In this document: piece by piece, positions 17,602 to 27,458 of the stretch | Layout: every line of letters begins with the position of its first letter | How positions within the stretch are numbered: the stretch's first letter is position 1 | Source: Puniceicoccaceae bacterium K14 | GTDB lineage: Bacteria > Verrucomicrobiota > Verrucomicrobiia > Opitutales > Opitutaceae | Direction: 5' to 3' | Length of the DNA stretch: 64,000 nt | Assembly (NCBI GenBank): GCA_022538095.1 | Contig: JAKYXN010000023.1 | Location: forward strand, 1 to 64,000 | Made by a program: the position numbers and the translations under genes | Notes under the pieces: generated by a model | Seen by the model: only the letters and a program-made list of their open reading frames with translations | Databases searched by the model: none | Told to the model about the DNA's origin: nothing

Positions 17602-18687
17602 TCAGCCTACTTTTTGAAGTGGAAGAGTTTCTTCCTTTTTTGTCGCCTTGGTCTTTGTTGTGTTTGGGCCTTTAACACTTGTGCCATTTACCCATTCGCC
17701 GCGAATTAGCGTAACAGCCGGATTTTGTAGTGGTCCCACTTGTTCGTTTGCCAGTTTGGACTTGAGAAGGTCGACTGCGGTGGCTCCGATTTTCCGAAAT
17801 CCTATTCGGACTTGAGCAATCTCTCCAGTCTCTTCGGTCGCGGGAGCGAGGGCGGCGAAGCTCAGATCTTCAGGAATTCTAAAACCTGCCTCTTTCAACC
17901 AATGATAGTGTTCGAGGTTTGGACTGAGAACTACGTCAGGCTTTCCTTTGTTAACCCAGGCTATGAGCTCTTTTTTGCTAATGGTTTTGCTTGAAAGAAT
18001 AGGGACACGTGTATTAGCGGGTGTATTACTTTGGTGCCAGAGCAAGTAGCTTTGGTAGAGGTGGTTGGAGCGTTCGTCTTCGGTTTCCGTTATGCAGAAG
18101 CCGATGCGCTTGAAGCCCTGCTTGACCAAACTTGAAACTCCCTTGTGCATAGATTGATAAAAGTGTGGGTGGACTTGGTTGTAACCAAGCTTGGCTGCTA
18201 CTGCACAGGTTGCGACTCCATTGAAATTCTCTTGTGGCAATGAAAACACATCTTGCAGGTTCTCGACGGGAAGAACGACGATGCCCCGAATGCCTCTTGT
18301 TTCGAGAATTTGTACTGTACGTTTCATGCGCATACCTGGTTCGTGTATCCAAAAGTCTTCGGTTTTAAAACCGAGTTCCCTTGCTCGTTCTATTGCACCT
18401 TGTCGAATGAGTTGGGAATCTTTGCATAATTTGCTGAGTGGTGTCCGTTTTCCGTTGAGGATGGCGATTACTGGCTCCTCTTTACTGATATCTCGTTTTC
18501 TGAGATAGCGCATTAGTTGAATGAGATTTGGGTCAGGGGTGTATCCTTGTTGCTTGGCGATTTGTTTGATGCGTTCGCGGGTCTCGGGAGCGACTCTAGG
18601 ATGATCGCGTAGGGCCATAGAAACGGTCATTCGGCTGACTCCCGCTTCTTTGGCGATGGTTTTACATGATGGTTGTACTTTTCTCAT
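17602..18687 (-). CDS. LacI family transcriptional regulator
   Basis: 361 residues. The N-terminal helix-turn-helix (about residues 8-30, TIAKEAGVSRMTVSMALRDH) is followed by the hinge region (PETRERIKQIAKQQGYTPDP). The rest is a periplasmic-binding-protein-like effector domain (RGIVVLPVENLQDVF, LVKQGFKRIGFCITETEDERSNHLY, KPDVVLSPNLEHYHWLKEAG, FRKIGATAVDLL). The HTH and hinge-Leu-type region are intact, so it should be functional. It lies 20 bp downstream of the Gfo/Idh/MocA oxidoreductase gene and is probably cotranscribed, placing it under candidate operator D (autoregulation). It is the only LacI-type regulator in the window, so it is the natural candidate for binding the repeated TTTACnGTAAA-like palindromes. 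Confidence 0.92.
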   Translation of the reverse strand: MRKVQPSCKTIAKEAGVSRMTVSMALRDHPRVAPETRERIKQIAKQQGYTPDPNLIQLMRYLRKRDISKEEPVIAILNGKRTPLSKLCKDSQLIRQGAIERARELGFKTEDFWIHEPGMRMKRTVQILETRGIRGIVVLPVENLQDVFSLPQENFNGVATCAVAAKLGYNQVHPHFYQSMHKGVSSLVKQGFKRIGFCITETEDERSNHLYQSYLLWHQSNTPANTRVPILSSKTISKKELIAWVNKGKPDVVLSPNLEHYHWLKEAGFRIPEDLSFAALAPATEETGEIAQVRIGFRKIGATAVDLLKSKLANEQVGPLQNPAVTLIRGEWVNGTSVKGPNTTKTKATKKEETLPLQKVG

Positions 18688-18707
18688 ACTGTTAGGGGTC
18701 GATTCGT

Positions 18708-19724
18708 TTAGTTTTTATAGGGCGTTGGGAGGGGCGTATTTTTTGATTGATGAGAATCTCTTACAGCGTCGAGTATCGCTGTTCCGTAGTAAGATTCCTC
18801 GGGCGTGGCCTTAAAGGGAGCCCCACATAAGAGAGTAGCGGCAACATCCCGATAGATATGGGCTTCGTCACCATAGAGTTTTCCTTCGATTGGGAATTCT
18901 CTCTTGTTTGGGGCATCTGAAGTGGATGGATCTTTTTGAATGAGAGTTATCGTATTTCCGTCAGATCGGATCATCCCGCTCGTGCCTTGTATCATAAAAG
19001 AGGGGAGTCCTTCTACGGCTTGAGCGTATTCAGCTACAGCGAGGATGCCATTTTCGAATGTCATAACGGCGAGGAAATTGTCGTCGGCGTCACCGCTGTT
19101 TATAACTTGTTGCATATGTCCTGTTATTTTAACGACGGGGCTGTTGGCTAAAGCTAACAGTGGTTGGACTATGTGAGCTCCCCAATTATTGAGGTAGCCA
19201 CCACCGTGTTTGAGCTGAGTTTGCCAATCTGAACGTTTGCTGAATTGTGTTATGTAGCGACGAAATGTGAAGGGCGTTCCAATTACTCCTTGATTGAGCA
19301 GTTCTTTTATTTTTAAGTACTCAGGAGACCAATACATGGGAATCCAAGGAAAAATCCGTTGCTTGCTCTCGTTTTGAACTCGTATCATCGTTCCCGCTTC
19401 TTGAGAGTTGAGAGCCCAAGGCTTAGTTATCAGGACGTCTACACCTGCTCGTAGAAAATCACAGGCTATGGAGCAATGCGTGTCGGAGCGTGTAACGATG
19501 GCGGCGAGGTCCAGTTCCGGCATAGACCGTAAGAGCTGCATATGATCGGGGAAACTCTGGCAGCCAAGGTTTTCTTCTGCATAAGTGCGCCTCTCATGGG
19601 AAAGATCGCATACGGCTGTGATTTCGAATTCGGGATTGGCTTGTATTCCGTATGCATGGGATAATTCGCCGCTCAAGCCGTAGCCTATAATAGCGGTACG
19701 TATTTTTTGCTTAGGATGGTTCAC
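18708..19724 (-). CDS. Gfo/Idh/MocA family oxidoreductase
   Basis: 338 residues. The NAD(P) Rossmann motif GYGLSG occurs in RTAIIGYGLSGELSHAYGI, followed by EFEITAVCDLSHERR and AAIVTRSDTHCSIACDFLRAG. The usual EKP motif reads LITKPWALN (Thr for Glu), with the catalytic-region Lys retained. The downstream GGGYLNNWGAHIVQPLLALA carries the conserved 'D.G.H..D' region in altered form (N-W-G-A-H). Family members oxidise, reduce or cleave sugars and inositols. Probably the first gene of a two-gene unit with the LacI regulator; candidate operator D is 82 bp upstream. Confidence 0.88.
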   Translation of the reverse strand: MNHPKQKIRTAIIGYGLSGELSHAYGIQANPEFEITAVCDLSHERRTYAEENLGCQSFPDHMQLLRSMPELDLAAIVTRSDTHCSIACDFLRAGVDVLITKPWALNSQEAGTMIRVQNESKQRIFPWIPMYWSPEYLKIKELLNQGVIGTPFTFRRYITQFSKRSDWQTQLKHGGGYLNNWGAHIVQPLLALANSPVVKITGHMQQVINSGDADDNFLAVMTFENGILAVAEYAQAVEGLPSFMIQGTSGMIRSDGNTITLIQKDPSTSDAPNKREFPIEGKLYGDEAHIYRDVAATLLCGAPFKATPEESYYGTAILDAVRDSHQSKNTPLPTPYKN

Positions 19725-19805
19725 GCTGTTATTTTCTGGCGAAAGAGATGAGGGAAGTCTTCCTAATGAATATAATAAGCCGTCAATTGTTAAAGGGTGT
19801 CATGC

Positions 19806-19816
19806 TTTACGGTAAA
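19806..19816. promoter_or_regulatory. candidate LacI-type operator (site D)
   Basis: TTTACGGTAAA, fully symmetric (five of five) around G19811 and followed by CTAC as at site A. It is 81 bp upstream of the oxidoreductase-LacI operon and is the best-formed site in the window. Confidence 0.6.
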
Positions 19817-19978
19817 CTACACGCCTTTCTGAGTTTTTATAGTAGTTATGTCACTCTCTTTATTAGGTAAAGGTGTTCAGTCGAATCGCTTGAGGGTAAA
19901 CTGTAACGATCGTAGGGCCTTTAGCAGGTAATAGGGCCTTTATGTTGAATGGAAAGGTCGGCTTCTTAAGAGTATTAG

Positions 19979-19996
19979 TTTACGGATTACTGTAAA
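19979..19996. promoter_or_regulatory. candidate LacI-type operator (site E)
   Basis: ATTACTGTAAA at 19986-19996 (TTAC-T-GTAA core) with an adjacent TTTAC at 19979, about 245 bp upstream of the TonB-dependent receptor start codon. Confidence 0.45.
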
Positions 19997-20241
19997 ATAC
20001 CAAATTAGTAGCTGGCATGGTCTTGGATGGGTTAGGTTCCTAAGTAGAACTCACCCCACAGGGTCTGTTTCGTAAGTCTAAAGTGACCGCTTTCAAGTCA
20101 CCGATACGCCTCGTGATAATGTAAAATGCCTTGTGCTTTTTCGATGCACAGAGCGGTCGGTTTTCTAGAAAAAATTCTGACGACCCGTGACAGCTTGTGG
20201 ACCTTCGACTACCCCCTAACAAACTAAACAATCCTTGAATT

Positions 20242-23200
20242 ATGCATCTAAAAAAAGAACTCAGACCGATGCTGTTAGTCGCATCAGGACTGCTCACGAT
20301 CTCTAGCATTTATGCCCAGAATGCCGATTCGTCTAACGACGATGGTGAAGACGTTTTTGAACTTTCGCCATTTGAGGTGGATGGGTCGGAAGATGTTGGT
20401 TACCTAGCGACCTCTTCCCTTGCCGGCACCCGATTGAATACGAAGATGCGTGATATCGCTGCTTCTGTTTCAATTTTAAATGAAGACTTTTTAGAAGACA
20501 CCGGCTCAACAACGATCGCAGATGCGCTTCTTTTCACCCCTAACACTGAAATATCTGGGCCTAACGGAAATTTTTCCGGCTATCAGTCCGCAGCGGGAAG
20601 TTCGATCCCTGAAGGTGAATTGGACCGTCCCCAAGGAGGAACTACTAGAATTCGTGGATTGGCTGCTGCTGATTTAACTCGAAACTATTTTAAAACCGAC
20701 GTTCCCTTTGATACCTTTAATACAGACCGCGTCGAAGTACAGCGTGGAGCGAATTCTGTGCTCTTCGGAATTGGAAGTCCTGGTGGTGTTGTTAACACTT
20801 CTGTGATTCAAGCAAATCTCTACGATAATTTCGGTAGATTTCGATTGGAAGCAGACGAACATGGATCTGTTAGAAGTTCTTTTCGTCACAACCAGGTGCT
20901 CATCAAAGATAAGCTCGCGATACGTGTAGCTGGATTATTCGATGATAAGAAATACCAACAGGAAGAAGCCTTTCTGGAAGACGAACGCATCTACGCTTCA
21001 CTCGTTTGGAAGATCAACAACAATCTCACGGCTTCGGTTAACTACGAGAGTGGTTCGCGCTATGGCGCGAATCCAGACCAAACTCCACCGAACGACGGTA
21101 TCACACCGTGGATTGAAATGGGTAAGCCAATCTCGACAGGTGGAGCGGATGGCTCCGATCTATGGCGCGGTACTGGTGATTTCGCCGAAGGTGTTGCAAA
21201 TAGTAGATTCTTAGATTTGGCGAGTCCTGGGACTTCGAGTGGATTTGTCAGCTTTTTCGGTCTAGATAGCGCGGATCCGTACTTTGGAGGAAACACCTTC
21301 ATTCGAGCAAACCGTGGGGCTCCTGGTGGAACCGTCACTGGTGAGATGATGCTTTTCCAGCCCCGAACCAGAGAAGCGATTATTCGGGGAGCTGGTCTCA
21401 ATCCTGACGGAACGCCCGTAGATAGTGGGACTGCAAGTTTTTATGCAGGAGGTTTCGTAAATAGTCAGATTCTTGATACAAGTATATTTGACTACAGGAA
21501 TCACCTGTTTAATGGAGGCACGTATACGCAAAACTCGGATTGGGACGTTTTCGAAGTATCTCTTAAGGGCTCTTGGTTCGATAATAGTTTCGGTTTCGAA
21601 TTGGCGGCTTACCAGCAAGATCAATTCTCAAAGTCTTCGAATTCTCTACAAGGTTTGAGCCAACGCACTATCTATATCGATCCGAATATGTATTTGCTCG
21701 ATACGACTGATGGTACAGCTGGGGGGACTCTTGTGGAGAACCCAACATTTGGCCAGCCGGTCATCGGCGGCTGGTGGCAAGGCAATAACTTAAGCAGTGA
21801 TCGTGACTCAATTCGCCTTTCTACGTTCGCTGAACTTCGCTTCGAAGATTATATGGAAGAAGGCTTGTTGACTAAAATTCTTGGCAAAATGAGGTTTACT
21901 GGCGTACTCCAAGAGAGAGAACTGCGTGACTCTGAGTCATACGGTCGTTACAAAATAGATCCGACTGCGGTGGTTGGCGCGTTGGAAGGAGATACGGCAC
22001 TCAGCTTTGCGACGATCAGGACGGGCAGCATTTTTGCCCTGCCTCACAATGCCGATATCGATTATCTTAACATCACATCGCTTAACGATTTGAAGGGGGC
22101 TAACATCGGAGCGGTTCCTTTTGGAAGTGAGCGCACTCGCCCTGTAGTCGATGGAACTTGGACCAGTTGGTCGGAAAGCGCTGGAGCTTTCGTAGATTTT
22201 GATGCGACGACTTTTAATATGGACGATAACAATAATTTTCCTGCTTCATTTTTTGCAGGTAAAGGGTTGGAAAAATTGGATTCCAAAGTAGTGGTCCTTC
22301 AACATACTGCATGGGACAATGCGTTGGTTCTCACCGGAACCTGGCGCAATGACAGATTGCGTTCCACTTCAATCAGTGCTCCTGGTGGGACTGGAATCAC
22401 CAGAGAGGGTGACTTTGTCAATGACGAGGTTTTTGTCGCTGGACCACAGGATGAGGATTTAGTATTAGATGGGGACGAAGATACCACATCTTGGAGCGCT
22501 ACGCTTCATTTACGTGAGCTCATCGGGGAAGACGCTCCGGATATTTCATTTTATATGACTGATTCTGAAAACTTCCAGCCAAGTGGAGGTCGAGTTAATG
22601 TCTTTAACGAAAGCCTTGATTCGATAACAGGAGCGACTGAAGAGCAGGGTATCATTTACTCGGCAATGGGCGGCAAACTCTCTGTTCGCTTGAATAAGTT
22701 CGAAACAAGTATTCAAAACGCAAGTTTCGATGCGGGGGGTGTTTCTAGCAGCGAGTCGATCCTGAGGGGGCTCGTAGAGCAAATCGATAATCCGGCGAAT
22801 GTGAGCCAAGGTTTTACTGTAGCGGATGCTCAGGCAGTGCTACCTCCACAAGGAGTCATTGACGTGAATGGTTTCGTTCCGGACTGGGTGAATGGGACAG
22901 CTAGCTTGGATCGAGATTCAAATGATACAGGTACGCAAGATTTTACAGCGACTGGATACGAGCTTGAACTTGCGTATAATCCGAACCCACATTGGACGAC
23001 CATAATTGGGATTGCGAAGCAGGAGACTGTCTTATCGAACATCTACCCGACACTGGGAAGATACCTCGACGAGTTTGTCGTACCCAATTGGATCAATAGC
23101 GATTTCGCTCAAAACTACTTCATTGATGAATTGGGAACAGTGACTTTGGCTGAGCAAGCAACTAACACGATTGCAACGCCAGTAGGCGCAGCGGTAACTC

Positions 23201-23616
23201 AGGAAGGTATCCCTTCAATTGAGCAAAGAGAGTGGAGGTTCAACTTGAATACAAGTTATGGTTTCGGCGAAGGCAGTGACATTATTCCTAGTTTTCTTGG
23301 GAATTTTACTATCGGTGGCGGTTTCCGTTGGGAAGACGAAGCGGGTATTGGTTTTGGCATTAGCGAAAATGAATTTGGCGAAATGGCATTTGACCCCAAT
23401 AAGCCATTTTATGCAGATGCCCAAGAATTCGTGGACTTGTTCGTGCGTTCTGAATACACACTCCGCAACGAAAATACGCTTTCTGTTCAGGTGAACATCA
23501 AAGATCTGTTTAATAATGATGACTTGATCCCTATCTACGCTAACCCAGATGGTTCTATGATTTACCGCTTCTTGAGTGGACGTCTTGTATCTATCTCTGC
23601 CACTTACAAGTGGTAG
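20242..23616 (+). CDS. TonB-dependent outer-membrane receptor
   Basis: 1124 residues, within the range for SusC-like/TonB receptors. The signal peptide (MHLKKELRPMLLVASGLLTISSIYAQ, cleavage near residue 26) is followed by the FELSPFEV segment common at the N-terminus of Opitutae receptors. The plug domain follows: MRDIAASVSILNEDFLEDTGSTTIADAL, VQRGANSVLFGIGSPGGVVNT. A 22-strand-type barrel follows, ending in LVSISATYKW with a terminal aromatic residue. It imports large ligands across the outer membrane using TonB/ExbBD energy. As the first gene after the regulator with two candidate operators upstream, it is likely the uptake component of the locus. A strong terminator follows. Confidence 0.95.
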   Translation: MHLKKELRPMLLVASGLLTISSIYAQNADSSNDDGEDVFELSPFEVDGSEDVGYLATSSLAGTRLNTKMRDIAASVSILNEDFLEDTGSTTIADALLFTPNTEISGPNGNFSGYQSAAGSSIPEGELDRPQGGTTRIRGLAAADLTRNYFKTDVPFDTFNTDRVEVQRGANSVLFGIGSPGGVVNTSVIQANLYDNFGRFRLEADEHGSVRSSFRHNQVLIKDKLAIRVAGLFDDKKYQQEEAFLEDERIYASLVWKINNNLTASVNYESGSRYGANPDQTPPNDGITPWIEMGKPISTGGADGSDLWRGTGDFAEGVANSRFLDLASPGTSSGFVSFFGLDSADPYFGGNTFIRANRGAPGGTVTGEMMLFQPRTREAIIRGAGLNPDGTPVDSGTASFYAGGFVNSQILDTSIFDYRNHLFNGGTYTQNSDWDVFEVSLKGSWFDNSFGFELAAYQQDQFSKSSNSLQGLSQRTIYIDPNMYLLDTTDGTAGGTLVENPTFGQPVIGGWWQGNNLSSDRDSIRLSTFAELRFEDYMEEGLLTKILGKMRFTGVLQERELRDSESYGRYKIDPTAVVGALEGDTALSFATIRTGSIFALPHNADIDYLNITSLNDLKGANIGAVPFGSERTRPVVDGTWTSWSESAGAFVDFDATTFNMDDNNNFPASFFAGKGLEKLDSKVVVLQHTAWDNALVLTGTWRNDRLRSTSISAPGGTGITREGDFVNDEVFVAGPQDEDLVLDGDEDTTSWSATLHLRELIGEDAPDISFYMTDSENFQPSGGRVNVFNESLDSITGATEEQGIIYSAMGGKLSVRLNKFETSIQNASFDAGGVSSSESILRGLVEQIDNPANVSQGFTVADAQAVLPPQGVIDVNGFVPDWVNGTASLDRDSNDTGTQDFTATGYELELAYNPNPHWTTIIGIAKQETVLSNIYPTLGRYLDEFVVPNWINSDFAQNYFIDELGTVTLAEQATNTIATPVGAAVTQEGIPSIEQREWRFNLNTSYGFGEGSDIIPSFLGNFTIGGGFRWEDEAGIGFGISENEFGEMAFDPNKPFYADAQEFVDLFVRSEYTLRNENTLSVQVNIKDLFNNDDLIPIYANPDGSMIYRFLSGRLVSISATYKW

Positions 23617-23649
23617 ATCACTACAAGACGCATTAATATTGTACTTTGG

Positions 23650-23682
23650 GGGGCAAGGACTGGATCGTCTTTGCCCCTTTTT
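23650..23682 (+). terminator. rho-independent terminator after the TonB receptor
   Basis: Stem GGGGCAAGGAC (23650-23660)/GTCTTTGCCCC (23667-23677), one G-T wobble, six-base loop, then TTTTT. It ends the receptor transcript before the ferritin-like gene. Confidence 0.85.
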
Positions 23683-23773
23683 CGCAATTCAGTTTTCAGA
23701 ACATCTCTTCATATAATGTTTGGGTTTATTTGAAAATAATCCGACGTTGATTTTTAATGACATTCATACTATT

Positions 23774-24967
23774 ATGGCAACTACTGACTTAATTAGCCCG
23801 AATGGGCTAGGTATATCAAGCGCAGCCCAGCAGATTCGAAACTACAGCTGGATTGCACGACGTTCGATCAAAACTCTATCTGGTTGGTTTCTAAAAATCG
23901 CGGATTTTGAGCGCAAGTACACCTTGTCTTATCATTTGTATGATAATTCGGAGCACGTGACTTGGTTTCGCGCTCGTTTGAGCGAAATGAGAGGTGGCAA
24001 TCCCAATGCGAATATTCGTCCGCAACTGCGTGAGATTTGCGATACAGTGTTACTGGCTCCGAGCGATGACGACTTTCTTGCCGGTTATTACGGGGTTTTG
24101 CAGGCAAATGTGATCGAATCGATTAAAGCTGACTTGGCTGCTCTCGATCTATCCGCCAATGCCAACGAGCAACGTTTACTTCAAAGAGTTTTGAGAGATC
24201 TCGAAAGTCAGCAAATGTGGTTTCTTAGCCTTGATTTTGATTGGGAGAGTCGGGTGTGGGTAGGAGAGTTGAGAGCCTTTATTAAATCTATGGGTGGCAT
24301 ACACGGCGAGTTACCTTTGGGTGATCCGTATACGTTTACCCAGTGCGAAACATTTGTTAGGCCAGAACGAATTCTCTTCGATGATAAGATTTCTGTAGGG
24401 CCACTTTGCTCCTACGAAGAGCGTGAGAAAATGGATACTAAGGAAGCGACGATCGAGCAATTTAGGGTCTTTTTCAACGAGTTCTATGCAGCGGCTCTTT
24501 TGGCAAGCATACTCTACGATGCTTCAGATGGCGACTATCCCTGGGAATTGTTGGCTGACTTCAGCCGTCATTTTTGGGATGAGGCTCGACATAGTGAGTT
24601 TGGTTGTATTCGCCTTCGAGAACTCGGTTGCGAACCTGATCGCGTCAATCCAATCCTCTTTGATGAGTCTCAAGGCTTGCCGCTTCTACATCGAATTGCC
24701 TACCTAACGCGCGGACTAGAAGCCTACTTTATGCCTCGTAAAGGCAAACGCGTTAAGGATTATGAAAAAGTGGGAGATATCCGTAGTCAACTATTCGCGG
24801 ATCAGGATTGGTCGGACGAGATCAATCATGTTCGCTATGGGAGCCGTTGGACAGATTTTCTATTGGAAGACGATCACCGCGATCTGGACGATATTATAGA
24901 TGAGGTTAAAGATCACTTGTCCAAAATACGTGGCAAAAAAGTTGATACAATAAATGCACCATTTTGA
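23774..24967 (+). CDS. ferritin-like diiron-fold protein
   Basis: 397 residues from the ATG at 23774 (MATTDLISPNGLG); a TTG at 23720 would add 18 residues. The second half has helices carrying carboxylate/histidine pairs that fit a diiron four-helix bundle: QFRVFFNEFYAAALLASILYD (Glu about 235), FSRHFWDEARHSEFG (DExxH about 269) and DQDWSDEINHVRYGSRW (ExxH-like about 348). The first half (residues 20-200) is helical without recognisable motifs. Similar ferritin-like proteins are often annotated DUF455-like; I see no basis for a substrate. It follows the receptor terminator, so it probably has its own promoter. Confidence 0.7.
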   Translation: MATTDLISPNGLGISSAAQQIRNYSWIARRSIKTLSGWFLKIADFERKYTLSYHLYDNSEHVTWFRARLSEMRGGNPNANIRPQLREICDTVLLAPSDDDFLAGYYGVLQANVIESIKADLAALDLSANANEQRLLQRVLRDLESQQMWFLSLDFDWESRVWVGELRAFIKSMGGIHGELPLGDPYTFTQCETFVRPERILFDDKISVGPLCSYEEREKMDTKEATIEQFRVFFNEFYAAALLASILYDASDGDYPWELLADFSRHFWDEARHSEFGCIRLRELGCEPDRVNPILFDESQGLPLLHRIAYLTRGLEAYFMPRKGKRVKDYEKVGDIRSQLFADQDWSDEINHVRYGSRWTDFLLEDDHRDLDDIIDEVKDHLSKIRGKKVDTINAPF

Positions 24968-24989
24968 TTATAACAAGATAAAGCCAATT

Positions 24990-27401
24990 TTATAGGCCGT
25001 AGCGTTCGAGGATCAGACCAATTACTCCGAATTGGTCGGTGAGTAGCCCTTCGTAACCGCAGGGACGGTCATCCCAGTAACGCCAGTCGAGGCCGCTTTT
25101 ACAGCCGCCAAAGACTGCTGCTTCGGCGAGACCTTCGCTTAATTCGTTGAGAATTATGTTTGCTTGGGTATCGAGTCCCACTGCGTAGAGACCACGGAGG
25201 AAGTGGCGGGCTTGGGCGTGAGTGCGACCACCGTTTTGATAGTACCCAAATGGATACTTTTGAATGATATCAGAAAGATCTTTGTTGGGGATTGGCCAGA
25301 GATTGCCGGGCAACCCTAGCCTAGCTGAAGGCATTCCAACTTTGACTGTTTCATCGAGTAATCGCTTTAGAATAGAATGTCCCACTTGTCTTTTGACTAG
25401 ACCAGCAGCAATGGCGGCTCCGTTGACTGCAAGAAAGGCGTGGTCGTGTTGTTCTCCCTCTTTGCACATCCAACCCGAGAACCATCCTGTCTTGACGTTG
25501 TAGAATGTGGAGAAGTAGGACGCTCGAATTTTGCTTCTCCAACTTTCGATTTCAGTCGACCTTTTTCCTAGCGAAGTGCCTGGTATGGCTAATGAGAGGG
25601 TTCCTAGGGCATCGTACAGGATTGCATTGCTAAAGGCATCCTTCCAGCCATAGGAGATCACGTCGTACCAACACGTGCTCCATTGGCACGAGCGGGAAAC
25701 GCCCGTTCGATAGTCACTCTCAATAAGTCCATCGTCGTCGAGATCACGTTGTTTCATTTCCGTGAGCTTAATATGGATTGCTTTCGCATTTTCCTCTATC
25801 CAGTTCTTGGTCGCTGCTTTTAGCATGAACTCAGCAAGTCCGAGTAGCGCGGAGGTGCCGGTCATCAGGTACTCATCCTCGCCGGAATGTAGACTTCCTC
25901 CTTGTCTTAGGTTTCCGGCAGCATATCCGGGACCGCCATCGAGCCACCGTTCGAGGGATAGACGGAGTAGGTCACAGCTTTTTAATCCTGGTAGTAATTC
26001 GCCCATCCGCAAACATTGAGATGCCCATGTATCCATAGAAATAGGGCAGTGGATGGATGCTCCATTGTTGCTGAGCGTTGCGGTGTCGGGTCGAAAATTC
26101 AAACCCGTGTATCCGGCTTGTGTGATAGCGGATTTTACAATACTGGGAGTTTGATCTTGAAGTGGAAAGTTGGGTCGATTGAGCTGGAAGGTCCAACGTG
26201 CCTGGTGATCGCCTGGAGGGAGGATCCAATCCCCTTCATTCGCTGGAACTTCTCCAACTTTCAACTCCAGTTCGATGCGATCACGTGGACGGAAGACTTC
26301 CAATCGCGCTCTTGCATCTCCCTCTGCTTGGATCGCGAAGCTTCCATGGCTAGGAGCGTGTAGGATGGCAGGATTTTGGAAACTGCCGGTTTGTCCCTTC
26401 GATTGGACAAGAGCTATGATCTGGCTGGCAGCGGAGGGAGCATGAAAACTCATTCGCCAGGCAGCGCTATGCCATGCTCTATTCCGTCGATCAGAACTGT
26501 AGTTTACTTTGAATACAAGTTTCTCGGGGAGGACCGTCCATTCTAGATGATAAGCTAGTCCATGGCGTTTATTTGAAAGTTTGTATGCCACCACATTCGA
26601 GTTGACGCTGATAGTTCCAGTGAAGCGGTAACGCACAGCTGAGTCAGCAACGGGACCATCGCCTAGAGGGCTAAACATCGTGCCTTGGTGGAAGGAACCT
26701 GGACCTACTTGGAGTAGATTCGTAGTTGTATTGCCGTTTCCTTGTTGATCGATTCCTAAGTATGAGAATCCTGTACGGCTAAGGTAAAAGCCGATTTCTA
26801 GAAAAGCGGAACGAAAACGGACTTGTCCATCTGTTTGTTTGGCACGGAGCCCGGAGGGGAGACTCGCAATTTCGATGTTCTCGCATTTAATCAGAGATTC
26901 ATTTCTTCCGGCAGTAGGCTCGCACAGTTTTCCTTCAACTATGAAGGCGTTTTTTGCCAAGTTCCATGGTGTCCACCATCCGTCGATTCCGCAGCGTCGA
27001 ATTTCTAAAATTAGGCCATAAGTAGTGAGCGTGCCAAGTTCGATCCATGTGATGGCATCAGGCAGCTGAGGCTCTAAATCTCTGAGGTACTGGAGTTCTC
27101 GCCAGTTAGAGTCGGGTGTGTCTAGTGTGAGGATGCGAAGATCAACGACCCAGTCATCCTCTTGGTGACTTCCACATTTGTGATATCCTTGTGCATTGCG
27201 TATTCCAATTTTATTTACAATCGCTTTTCCCGTGGGTGTGAAGGCTCGGGTGTGAATGATACGGAGCTCGGGCGCATCATGTTCGCTTGGGTAGGGCTCT
27301 GTCCAAATAGATCGGCACTGAGAGAGTGTTCGGAATGAAAATAGGTCCCCCATAGGGGGATCGAGATCGGGCGTATCGAGAAGGTTTTCCGAATTGATCA
27401 T
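24990..27401 (-). CDS. large glycoside hydrolase-like protein with (alpha/alpha)6 toroid
   Basis: 803 residues, no signal peptide. The N-terminal 400 residues are beta-rich (LRIIHTRAFTPTGKAIVNKIGI, AWRMSFHAPSAASQIIALV), as in glycosidases with an accessory beta-sandwich. The C-terminal half is a toroid with TDLDDDGLIESDYRTGVSR-type and STCWYDVISYGWKDAFSNAILYDAL segments (positions about 575-625), which match the 'D..GL..S...CWYD....GKDAY.N.L' pattern of amylo-alpha-1,6-glucosidase- and GH116-like enzymes. The exact family is uncertain. It lies 57 bp downstream of the next GH-like gene on the same strand, probably cotranscribed. Confidence 0.75.
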   Translation of the reverse strand: MINSENLLDTPDLDPPMGDLFSFRTLSQCRSIWTEPYPSEHDAPELRIIHTRAFTPTGKAIVNKIGIRNAQGYHKCGSHQEDDWVVDLRILTLDTPDSNWRELQYLRDLEPQLPDAITWIELGTLTTYGLILEIRRCGIDGWWTPWNLAKNAFIVEGKLCEPTAGRNESLIKCENIEIASLPSGLRAKQTDGQVRFRSAFLEIGFYLSRTGFSYLGIDQQGNGNTTTNLLQVGPGSFHQGTMFSPLGDGPVADSAVRYRFTGTISVNSNVVAYKLSNKRHGLAYHLEWTVLPEKLVFKVNYSSDRRNRAWHSAAWRMSFHAPSAASQIIALVQSKGQTGSFQNPAILHAPSHGSFAIQAEGDARARLEVFRPRDRIELELKVGEVPANEGDWILPPGDHQARWTFQLNRPNFPLQDQTPSIVKSAITQAGYTGLNFRPDTATLSNNGASIHCPISMDTWASQCLRMGELLPGLKSCDLLRLSLERWLDGGPGYAAGNLRQGGSLHSGEDEYLMTGTSALLGLAEFMLKAATKNWIEENAKAIHIKLTEMKQRDLDDDGLIESDYRTGVSRSCQWSTCWYDVISYGWKDAFSNAILYDALGTLSLAIPGTSLGKRSTEIESWRSKIRASYFSTFYNVKTGWFSGWMCKEGEQHDHAFLAVNGAAIAAGLVKRQVGHSILKRLLDETVKVGMPSARLGLPGNLWPIPNKDLSDIIQKYPFGYYQNGGRTHAQARHFLRGLYAVGLDTQANIILNELSEGLAEAAVFGGCKSGLDWRYWDDRPCGYEGLLTDQFGVIGLILERYGL

Positions 27402-27458
27402 AATAAATTATGCAAAATTACGAGAGTCCGATCCTTTCTCCTTAATGTAAGAAAAATT

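Larger units (their letters stand above)
19725..20241. other. 517-bp divergent intergenic control region
   Basis: No open reading frame of note. It separates the oxidoreductase-LacI unit from the TonB-dependent receptor and holds two candidate LacI operators (19806 and 19986) plus an extra half-site-like GGTAAAC at 19895-19901. The long leader before the receptor (over 200 bp after the last operator) could hold a 5' UTR; I see no riboswitch consensus. Confidence 0.5.

Noticed and set aside
19890-19901. GGTAAACTGTAAC stretch in the receptor control region as an eighth operator
   Set aside because: It is a direct, not inverted, arrangement; the best-centred palindrome has three of five matches.
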